From NCBI GenBank assembly GCA_021186555.1, contig JAJKFL010000006.1, forward strand, positions 4,926,715 through 4,990,714: a stretch of 64,000 nucleotides of DNA. Reading direction: 5' to 3'. Numbering within the stretch: position 1 is the first letter of the stretch; each line of letters begins with the position of its first letter. Shown piece by piece: positions 42,540 to 54,400 of this stretch. Source of the DNA: Reticulitermes speratus. Lineage: Eukaryota > Arthropoda > Insecta > Blattodea > Rhinotermitidae. The translations under genes were made by a program, and so were the position numbers. The notes below the pieces were generated by a model. That model was not told the DNA's origin. It searched no databases and saw only the letters and a program-made list of their open reading frames with translations.

Positions 42540-45233
42540 ATTCACAACAGCCTGGCATTTGTCCCTGTTTTGAGGCAGATATATCCAGTTCCCTTCCCCA
42601 TATCTTATGTCCCGTCGTTCCATTTTAATACTGTGTAGTATTATGCAACTTTATAGAAGTTCAAATTATATTCCTGTTATTTCCATATTAATTTTTAATA
42701 ATAATGACTCTCATTTATATAATAATCTTAAATAGCAAAAACTTACTAATGCCTTTTAAGGGTGTTGTTGCCATAATTGACAAGGTTAATCTGCTGCACA
42801 TGGTTATGTAAATTATTTCGTCATTTCTTTTTAGGGCTGTGTATAATTTTAGAGACTGTTATTTGTTACCATGTGAATCTGTTTTTCATGAAACTGCTTC
42901 CGCAGGTTGTTTTTGTCTGTTTCAGTTCTCAGGGAATATTGCATCATGACCCAAATCAATTCCTTGTTAGTCTGTTTATTTTATGTACAGTGTTTTGAAT
43001 ATTCTAATTTAGTTCTTCACAGCAAAAACAGTTACATAAAGTTACATGAAGAAGATCTTGTAATTGGCGTATCATGAAGGGCTGTGGTTTAAGTGTAGCA
43101 AGCCTTGAAATTTAGTGTACATAGTCTTAACTATCAAATACTAATGGCTGTATGACCCAACAATGCTTAGGCATAGAACTATGGAAACTGAAGATTGCTG
43201 TATTCATATTTACCTCCATGATGACTTCAAATCTGGATTTTTAACATGGATACAAATCAAAAGATTGTATGCATGAATCTAAGCTGTAACAAGGATATTG
43301 GTTTGTGATATATTAGTGATCAGAAAAACAAATTCACTGCTTGTTGGTGCATATGTGATTAGCTTAATATTGTGACAAGGCTATGGGCTGGATAACTGAA
43401 GAATCAGGAGTTCAGCTCCTGTCAGAGGAAGAGGTTTTCCCTGTCTCCAGATTGGTTCTGGAGACCATCCATCCATCCTAGCCAGTGGGTACGAGAGTTC
43501 TACCCCCAGGGAAGATAAGTGGCCTGAATCATGGAGTTTTGCTTTTACTTCCCTATATGCCTTAATGGTGTGGTGCCTAATTAAGCCCAAGGACACAAAA
43601 ACAGAGTAACAGGATCTGTTTTACAAGATACAGAATATTATGGAAGTTTTTCTTTAAAATAGCCATTCCATACCCATGCACACTATACTTAAGCAGCACA
43701 AAAGCCATGCATCCTGTCTGATTTATCTAGTTATTAAATAACTGGATTTCCCAAGAAAACCACGTAATAAAAAACGGATTTGTGTTCATCCTTTCATCAG
43801 ACTTGTTTATGGCATCTGTGTGAGCTTCAAGGTTGCAAGTGCTGGTTCAGTGAACATGTTGTCATAGCATCTGTTCCTGTTGGCTGGGTTCACTGTGTGA
43901 TTGCTTTACTGTCACTTCAACCAATGTCTGGGAATCTTTACAGTGGAATGCTAATCTAGCTGTTCAAGACAGTCCAACCAACAGTGAAATTCCAATTACA
44001 TTGGTAATGAACTTCTGCATATTAATCATGTGTGTAGGTTCATTAGCAGAAATTAGACCATTGTATGAAAGTTTCGAAGTCACATTTTATCCAACCTGTT
44101 GCTACTAAAATATGTTGACTAGCATAAAAGAGACAGTTGTACCATTCATATCCACCATATCAACTTTGAGTAAAAAGAGAATATGGCGATGCAGTAATTG
44201 AATGTTTCATAAATGGACTAAGAAGCATGCAAAGTAAAATGTTATTACTACTGGAATGTTTTTACAAAAACTGATGAAAAGAAGAAAACTCTGTGTAAGA
44301 TTTCTGTTGGGGAAAGTGTATTTGAGCACTTAAGTTGAAGAAAACCTTAAATGATGGAAGTTTAATGCTAAGAATATTAATTTTGGTTTACTGGAATTGA
44401 ATATTTAATAAGAAAAAGCCTTAAATTGTAATGTTAATTGGGGATTTATTAGGAGGACCAAAGTAAGAAGGAAAGTGATATTAAATTGGATTTTAGAGAA
44501 ATAAAGTGTGGTATAAGAACTGGATTGAAGTGTCTTATAATGAGTCAGTGATGGGCTTTGTAGGTAGCATTATTAAACGTTGTGATTCTGTTGTGACAAA
44601 TAGTTGAGAAAAGACAGAAGCTTCCTATTAGTGATTGTCATTTACAAAATGCATTTGTGTACGGACACAAGCAAGTTGACTGTATGTTGATATGTTATAG
44701 CTATTGCTTGATCTCTTTTATTTCCGGAGTTAACAAATGTAAGTTGTGGAAGACAAAAGTTTGCTGCTTTTGTTCATTGTAATTTCATACATTATCTCTT
44801 GATCTTTTGATGCTGCTACTTATGCCATTTATTTCCCAATACTGAATGCCAGCATTTTTCTTACAGCACATGTGGAAATAAATATGTCATTTGCATTTCA
44901 TTATCATACTCATGTTGCAGTCCACATTACATAAACACAAATACGGATTTGAATTTAGAAAGGTTACTCAATCAAGGTGATTTCTTTTATGTTGACAACA
45001 AAATAATTGATCACTTCAACAGCATTTTTCTTGCAATCAGAACTGCACGTTAAGTTAAGTTACTGCAAGAGCTAGAAAGGAAATCTGTCCATCATTTGCA
45101 CACTTAGAACTTTTGTATGATAAGTGATGGTGATGCTTCTAGTACATTGGAAAGGTGTGACAGGAGTGTAGTACTTCAGTAATAGAAAATTCTGGAGTTG
45201 TTAATTGTGTCTTAATTTCTCACACGTTCTTTA
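42540..45233. other. Intergenic region ERGIC2 to NRF-6-like gene
   Basis: AT-rich, no exon recognised. 43381-43600 looks like an eroded tRNA-type SINE (GGCTATGGGCTGGATAACTG, GGAGTTCAGCTCC, GCCTAATTAAGCCC). The promoter of the downstream gene should lie toward 45230 but shows no clear motif. Confidence 0.5.
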
Positions 45234-45450
45234 ATGTGGGCTGTTTTGAAAATGCAGTATTTTAGTTTGTTTATTATTATGTTACACATGACAATATCAG
45301 AGGCTGTGACTTGGCAGTGGGGTGATACGGTTCCTGTGTTGTATCCATCGCTTCCAATAGCTGCTCCGTTGTCTGAAAATGAAAGTTGTAGGAATGACAG
45401 TCGTATGTTGTTGCAGGCGTTAAACAATTTTACCCTGTGGGCTGTACAGA
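45234..45450 (+). CDS. NRF-6-like exon 1 (signal peptide)
   Basis: [18 protein letters not shown] from the ATG at 45252 is a typical signal peptide. It continues [20 protein letters not shown] and LWAVQ; donor GTAAGT at 45451. Confidence 0.88.
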
Positions 45451-48400
45451 GTAAGTCTTATCATTTTACAGCAAAGTGGTTGTGACTGTACCTTTGCATA
45501 TGATAGATTTCTGTGATGTGATAGTATTTAAGGACATAAAACACAGATTTATATTGTGTTCTGAGAAGACTGAGGCATTTCAGGCTTCTGCTGCAGTGTA
45601 GTGAGGCCTTTGCTCTCTGGATATGTTACATGGTGTGGATTGGCAGTTGTTCACCCACATTTCAAGACAATCTATCTGTCCTAACCAACCAATCTACGCT
45701 TTGTAACATCCCAGAAGAGTGAAGGCCTGAAGATAGAGGCATTGTAAAATGCTGATAACATGCTGTGCAGATGCACAGTGTCACAACCCAGAAGACCACA
45801 CACGGCCTTGAAGATATCTGATTTCATGTAAATTACAAGCGTCTGTTAATAAAGTGTGCTGAAGGATGAGCTCACATGCAATTACACCAGCTAATGTGAC
45901 TGAATAGGAACCAGACATCCAGACATACAGTGGCTTGGCTTGATATGGGATTGCATAATAACTTCTTTGGGATATTAGATTGTAAGATAAGTGCCGTATG
46001 AAACCAGAAAAAATGGAATCTGTAGTGATGGTTGTTAACTGCAACAAGTTTACTAGCTGTACCAGAATTTTTTGTGTTCTATTTATGTATATTTTTTATA
46101 TATTGTTTTATATTTTATATTCTTATAGTGCTTTATACAGGTAATTGCAGGTCATTGTTTTTAATGAGAACCAAAAAAAGTGACAGTGTTAATAATTTAA
46201 CTTGTTCAGGCTGTACAGGTAACTCTGATGACCTTTCCAGTACACCTGCTGCCCTATCTGGGCTCCTACATTGTGGTGTGAAATGTAGGGCAATGCAGTG
46301 TGCCTTGTGTGTGTGGAAGATGTGGAATGTACATGTGTTGGGAGTTTATTTGGAAGCATTCGTGTGTGTGGCTGAAAATGACGTCTGCTGTGCAGCATTT
46401 AGTGAAATCCTACATTTCTTCAGACTGTGGTCTTTGGGGTTGTGCTGCCATATAGTATGGTAGATATAGACTTGCGGTACTGTAATCCTAATGTGGACCA
46501 CTGCGATATGCTGAAATCTGAGGAGTATTTCATGTTTCAGTGTTAGATTCTTCTGCACAGCAGCCAGGAGGAGTTCTTTTTGGTAATGTATACCAGTTGG
46601 GGAATTTTGATGAGTGTTTAGATGTGACTGGTCCAGTGCAGATCAGTACTGTCTGACAGAAGTGAGAGCAAGTGTCTATACTGACACACACATTGATCCA
46701 TTCATTCAGAAGTATGATCCAAAGTCATCAGTATGGGACAGGATAAAGGTAATTGTGACTGTACTTTGTGTATGTGTGTAGCTTCAAGTTCAAAACAACC
46801 TTGAAACTTTTAATTCTGTTTTATTCACCAAATCATCAAAACTTATGTTTTCTACATTCAGTAGTCTCGATGTTTGAATATCGGTGTTCAAGAAATCAAC
46901 CTTTCTTGATCATTTTAATATTACTGTGTTTACCTTTTGTGACTGGTTTTGATGAGGCTAGCTCTGTCTTTTATTAAGTTAGGTTGCTTGTTTTTATGCT
47001 TACCCCTCTTCAGCCATTTAAAGTATTCTATGCTTCCAAAAATTGTTTGTGTTCTATTAAAAGTGTACTTTCTTGTTTCTTATGATTTTTGAGGTTATTT
47101 TTTATTCGTATTGCTGGTATCATAAGTTGTGTGAAACAAATATGCATTTTTATTGAAAATGGATTCCAAAATGTGTGATGCTTATATCAGTCCCAATTAA
47201 TCATGATCATGGAGATTACTTTGTACTGTGTTTTGAATTAGACATCCTTGGTATCTCCACCAGAGAGGTTTAGGAGCTGTGGTAGCTCAGTCACTGTAGT
47301 AGCTAGGTTTCAGGTTGAATAAACAGAGAATCAGGGTTTGATTTCTGGTTCGTGCAGAGAATTTTCTCTTTGCCAACATCCTCTGAATCCACCCCAGCTT
47401 CCTATCCAGTATGTACGGAATGCTCTTTCCCATGGTAAAAGCACATAGTGGTTGAAACTAACCACTCACCTTCATTTAGTATTGAGATTAAATTTTTGCT
47501 TGCTGTTTTTTAAGTGTGTTAATTAATGACATGCTCAGTTGCTAAGGTTATGTATCATTGGTGATGAATGAATGATTATGTAGCATTGATGGAATGATAT
47601 TGATGGGGAAACTGAAGCACCCAAAGAAAAACCTGTCCCAATGCCACTTGGTCTGCTACAGATCCCACATGGATGGGCTTGGATTTAACTTGGGCCTCCA
47701 TCTTGAGAGGCCGGTGATGACTAACCGCCTGAGCCATGGCACACCCTGCTGAGATTAGGAAAGATTGGAGCTATAACTCCACTCCTGTATGTATTGTTGT
47801 GGTGTGGTGTTGAATTACTTATGCACAGGGACAGCATAGCCACAAGTTTGTCTGTTTTTGATGCTGGGGGCTGTTCTGTCAGAAACAGCAGACTGTATTG
47901 AAGAATGTATACACGTACAATATAAAATGTTCATGTAATTTATACAAAATAACTTCAGCATACAACATTGAAAGGAGTAGGACGTCAACCATTCTGTGCG
48001 AATTCTGTTCAACCTGTGAGTGATGATAAGACAGAAAGGAAGAAGAGAAAATTACAGAGTGCCATATAATTGTGGCTTGTTTCAGAATGCTGGCAACCTG
48101 CGCATAATGCTTTATGGCAGTGTGTACCAGACTGTGTGTGCAGCAATATGTCACACTTGGATGTCAGACAGTTGTCTCACATAAATGTGACGTGTTTCAG
48201 CATACTGGCAACCCGAGCAGAGTGACGCATGGCACTGTGTACCAGACTGTGTGTGCAGCAATATGTCACACTTGGATGTCAGACAGTTGTCTCACATAAA
48301 TGTGACGTGTTTCAGCATACTGGCAACCCGAGCAGAGTGACACGTGGCACTGTGTACCAAGCTGTGTGTGTACCAGCGTCGTGTTCACACCAGGATATTG

Positions 48401-51400
48401 AGACTGCCATCTCACAGTACTTGCAGAAATACCAGCACCCTGCTGGAGTACAGTACACTGTTTCTGTGGCACCAGATCGCTGTCACACATCTCAGCAGAA
48501 GAAGTTTTCATATGAGGATTATATTTTCATGTTGGTACAATTCACATAGTTAATGCAGTAAAAGCTGTCCTGTTATTTACCATGAAGACATGGAGGGGAG
48601 CAGAGGTATAGCTCTACCCATTCTCAACCCTTGTGCTAGAAGGGGATGGGTGGTCAGCGTCATGCCCCAGCTGCATGAGACCCGGTGTGTATTGCACAGG
48701 AGGCTGGGTGGGTCTTGGGGCTGGGCTGGATGAGTCCAGAAAATCTCGCCCCTACCAGGGTTTGCACCATGGACTGTCCAGCCCATAGTGAGTCACTATA
48801 CCGACTACACTGTCCTGGCCGCCAGTTAGCACAGCGATAGACAATTTTATTAAATACAGAGCAGAGTCCTTTTTGAGAAGCTAATTGTTCCTTCTGTACT
48901 CAAGTACTTTCCAGCATTTTGTGGAACCCAAGGTTTGTTACAAATACCATATTCACAGGAGACTGTCGTTACTCACTATTCTGAATTAAATAAATCCTGT
49001 CCAGCCCTTTTCATCCTACATGTGTCTTGAGATCCATTTTAATATTATATTCCCATATATGCCTATATCTTCAAGTGGTCTCTTTATTCAGGGTTTCTAA
49101 CCCAAATTTTGTACAAATGTCTATTCTTTTCTATGCATACTACATGTGTTGTCCAAGTAATTCTCATTGATTTCAGCACCCTGGTAGTATTTTGTTAAGA
49201 TTATCAGTTCTGATGTTTTTTATGATGGAATTTCCTTCATTCTACTCTTAATTCACCTCTCTTAGGTCCAGATATTCTTAACTACACTTTCCCAAATACC
49301 CTTAATCTGATATTCCAGATAATGTATTTCACTTTACGTGGCCTGCACTGTGTATTACTTAAGGCGTACACACATTTTCTCTGCTAGCTACTGAAATTCT
49401 TCCTCTTTATGTTCACAGATGTGTAATGGCAGTTGCAGTTACACTTGTCATTGCAGGAACTGCTCTGGACTACATTACCTGTGGTTCATCTCCAGGTACT
49501 TGTGAACTGTTGGTTATTAAACTAAATCACTACACAGGCCCTTGCTCAAGAAACAACACTACAGAAACAGCCATTTGAAATTACTTTAGTAGTATTGTAA
49601 AGTCTGCTGAAATTTTAACTGCAAAATTTGACTTCAGCTATGGTTTCCACAGATAACCCATCCATTGAACTGCTGTTATACATTACAGCACTTGAAGGAC
49701 ACTTTGAAGTCGTCATTTTATCAAACGTCAAGATTGTCATACTGAGTGCAGCATAAGTGCCTTTTCTTTCCGTTTATTTCTGCCACATTGTGGTCTCATT
49801 TGTAACTATAGGGACATTATTTATCTGACAACTGTCATTAGTCTCTTCCCTTCAGCTCACTTAACTTATAAAACTTTTGACATGCAATGAATGATGTGTT
49901 TGTTAGATTTGATGTATGTCTGTAAGCTGAAGGGGAACGTTTTCATCACCCTTAGGTATGTTGAGTAGAAGTTTAATATTAACTGCAATACATTCAACTA
50001 AAATGCATGGACCCTGACTCACAGTACGTCACCAGCCATCACACAAAGTGACACGAGTGAAGAGTGGTGTGAGTTGTTGAATAAAATAATGTCAGTGTAC
50101 CAACAAACATTCCTACACTATGACAGAATGGCAGTCCACTTCAAGGCAGGTCTGTGCCCTAGCCAAGGAGCACCATCTGTTGGAAGACCTAAGACTGATC
50201 ATGTCACTCTGTAACAGGACTGGATAGCGTATGATGAAGTAGTGGAAGAGGGGAGTACATAGAAAGAGTTTTATAGGACAACTGCAGTGATGAACCCTAC
50301 CACCACTGCCACCTTCAGCACCATCATGATTGCTGAAAACTGGAATTCCTTGACAACTTTAGTGAAAGTCTACCATTTTGAATTTTAAAGAAATCTGTTC
50401 ACTGTTTTACCTGCTTGTATGTTGTCACAGACAGACAAGTTGGATGTACAGACATGACATCAACGTAGGGAATTCTTTTTTGTTACTTTGTGTAAAGAAA
50501 GTGTGAAAAATACACTAAATTTATTGGGGAAGAAAAGCCATATTTAGGGCCCTGTATCAATGTAAATTTTGCGAGTGTTATGTCAACCTCTTTCTCTGTG
50601 TTGTATTTTGCATACAACATTTAATAAGCAACTGTTTGTAGTCACGGACACTGTGACAAATTGCATTTGTATGTGTTTGCAGGTGCATTGGGTCCGGATC
50701 TACTGTTGTGTTTTTCGGCAAGGCAGAACTTGAGACTCCTAGATCAAAAACTGTCCAGTCAAATTGACATTCTGAGGAGTATGAAGTTCATATTTTCATG
50801 TTTTATCATATTGGATCACACAGGAGGAATGTTTGGAGCTGCTCCTCTTTGGAACCTTGCATATCTTGAATCAGTAAGTGAATCTGTTGATCAGAGGCAT
50901 CAGGATCCCTGATACAGGTCAAAAAGAGGTGAAAGGCAGCATGCATTGGGGGTAAAGTCCTTTCATCATATTTAGGTTATGTTTAAGATAGGGCTATGCT
51001 TATGGTTGGGTTCAGAATTATGCATAGTTGAAGAAACAGCCATAACTAACTAACTAACTAACAACTTCACGGGGCAGAGGCCTTTTTGGGAAGCTTAGTT
51101 TATCAGCTAGTCGAGAAATTCCCTGCATTTTATGGAAGCCGAAGGTTTACTACTGCGTTCACAAGAGCCTGCCACCTGTTCCAATCATGAGCAAGTCAGA
51201 TCAATCCAGTCCACATTCTCAACTGATTTCTTTAAGCTACGTTTTAATAATATCCGCCCATCTACATCTAGGTCATCCAAGTGGTCTTGTTCCTTCAACT
51301 TCCCCCCAACCAAAACCCCGATTTCCTTCTCTCTTCCTCCATACATGCCACATGCCCTGCCCCTCTCATCCTCCTTGATTTGATCACCTGAACAATATCT

Positions 51401-54400
51401 GGAGCACAGTACAAATCATGAAGCGGTGTGCGGTATTATCCAGTCCCTGTTACCTCTTCCTTCTCAGGCCCAGATGTCTTTCTCAGCACCCTCTTCTTGA
51501 ACACCCTCTGACTATGTTCCTCCCTCATTGTGAGAAAAAAAAGCAATCCCATTACAGGCCTGGACAGACCCTTAGGGGTCCAGGAGGTTGAGGCTCCCAG
51601 ATTTATAGACAATCGGCACATGAAGGTGGCAAGGTTGTCAGCTCTACGCACCGGCCGCCTTTACCCCCCAGGAAATACTCCTGGTACTCATTTCTGTTAG
51701 AGGCTGAGTCGACCCCAGGGCCATAGTGCGACCGAAACGATTATGTCAAGGAAAAATTCCAATGACACCATTGGGAATCGAACCCGCGACGTTCCGGTTT
51801 GTAGCGTAGTGCCTCAACCAACTGCGCCACCGTCGTCCCCTCATTGTGAGAGGCCAAGACGAAACAGCCATGAACTCGCATTTACTGTTACATGTATATA
51901 TATGTTTCTTGAGTGTGTCTTAATGGAACTGTTGTAATTGAGTTTTAAAAGGTTGTGACAATGGTATATGATATTCTGAAGTACTTGTTCTTTGGACTTT
52001 GTCCATCGTCCTTTAATGTGAATAAAATGTGATATAAAATGTAAAATACAAATATATAAAACTCTAAAATTCACAACGTTTTGGAGATCCCTTCTCCGAA
52101 ACGTTGTGAATTTTAGAGTTTTATATATTTGTATTTTACATTTTATATCACATTTTATTCACATTAAAGGATGATGGGCAAAGTCCAAAAAACAAGTAGT
52201 TCGGAACTGTTATAGTTCATTACCATATACACAACAGTCTGCCTTTGGTGCCTATCTACATCTTCATGAATCCAGTCCACACCCTAGTACCAAGTTTATT
52301 TAAGATCATCTATGTTCAGGTCTTCCAGGTAGTCTCTTTCCTGCAAGTTTACCCACCAAAACCCTGTATCTGTTTCTCTTCTCTCCCATGCGTGCCACAT
52401 GCCCTGTCCAGCTTATCATGCTTTATTTAATCACTGTAATAATATTCTGTAAGGGATACAAATCATGAAGTTCCTCATTATGCACTTTTTAGAGCCTCCT
52501 GTTACTTCCTCTTAGGCCCAAATATCTTTGCCAGCACCCTGTTCTTGAACACTTCCAGTCGTTGTTCTTCTCTCAATGTGGGAGATCAAGTTTTTCACCC
52601 ATACAGAACAACAAACTGAATTATAGGTTTGTGTATTTTGAATCTGCTGTAGATTGTGAGACTGTTATGTGCAGTGAACGTTTTGCAGAACTCCTTCATA
52701 TAATGTACAGGAATACCAGACAGTGCAGTTAGCAGTTTTCCATCGTGGGGAAATGATTGTAGACAACTTCTTTGTCATCAGTGGCCTGCTGGTTGCATAT
52801 GTCCACCTGCATGAGATCCCCAAAAAAGGGCTCAATCTACTGCGTTCCAGTGTTTTAAGGACTGCCAGGTTAGTTCTTATGAATTGTAATGTGTGCAGTA
52901 GTTGCTATGCTGTAACACTTGATAGGTGCATTAGCTGTCAGTGTGTTTGTGTGTATGTAAAAAATGTTTTACTTTTGTAATGAGAATCAAAATATTTTTG
53001 CTAGCCACTACCAAATTTTCTTTTTGTCTTGGTTCTTAGCATGTCATTATAGCACCTTTGAATTTAACCCCTCCCATGTAACAGCAATTCACTGAAATCC
53101 CATGGTCTTTGCCTTTTTTTTTTTTTTTTTTTTTTCAGCCAAAATTTCAATTTTTTTTTAAAGATTATGACTCAGTACATCATACAGACCACTCCTGCCA
53201 TCTGTGATTATGTACAGTAGGTAAAATGAGAGCCTTGTAAGTGACTGCATTGCATGTAGCATGAAATTTAAGGTCATTGATTGAGAGTAGCCCTTCCCAA
53301 TGGTCTGAACTGAGAGAAGTCTGAGAATGGAAACAGTTTGTGAAATGTGTTGTATTCAGACTGCTAGGTTCATCTGAAAAATGTGGGGTTGCCTTGTAAC
53401 CGTACACAAAGTTAAAAATGTTCAGTGTAGGCATTTTCCCGAAAATCGAAGGTCGTGAAGGGGGTGTCATCTTATGTTCAGGTATAAATACAATATATGA
53501 AGTATAGTGAGAGGATAGTGGATGTTACTTGTGTCATGTCGTATGATTCATATGAGACAGTAAGTAAAACCAAGGAACTGTCTGGGTAATTTGGCTTCCT
53601 TCAGCTTTGAATGATGTGTTTTGCGTGTGAAATTCATTTTCTGACAGATGTAAGTTATTGACATGGTCTGTATGTTGCTTTATGCTGCAGGCTGGTACCA
53701 GCTTCATTAGTGATAATATTCTTTTATGCCACATTGTTCTACAAACTTGGTTCTGGTCCTCGTTGGGATGAAGTAGTTGGGTCTGAAAGAGACTACTGCC
53801 AGAATAATTGGTGGACCAACTTGCTTTTCATCAACAATTATGTGAATTCACACCACATGGTAAGTACAGTGACTGCACTCTCTTCATTATGTGTTGGACA
53901 TGGCCTGCTGTCTAGTGTGTTTGGCATGTCCAACTTTTTGAGAGGTGAAAATGTTGCCACTTTCAGGTGATTGTTGTGTTAACTGCTGTGTTGGCTACAA
54001 CACTCATTTGGTATCCAAATAATCCTGAGTTCAGTCCTAGTCTTTGCCACAAAAGTGTCGGTCATTGTAAATGAACATCTGTACAATAAGTCACTCGAAA
54101 ATCACAACAGATGCCTGCTGAGTGTTGGTAAGTGCCTACCACAACACACAGAGCCATAACCTTGAAGACCTTATTCAAATTATTCACTGCCATGGATATG
54201 TGAAATCTATTGTACTGGGTGGTTTGAATCTCTTTATATTTTGTAGACTTAAGTTCAAGTTTGCTCATTGTCTCGTTATAAGTAAGTAGTATGTTTTATG
54301 AGACTAGTATCAATGTTAGTCTTCTGGGATATGATGCCATGTGTTTGGTAGGTGCATACCAGGCTACACAGTGCCACACTGCAGAATGCCATAATGTTAA

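Noticed and set aside
48229..48549. ORF running through the tandem exon copies, read as one protein
   Set aside because: Codons before 48316 come from the decayed duplicate and its intron part; only 48316-48530 fits exon phases.
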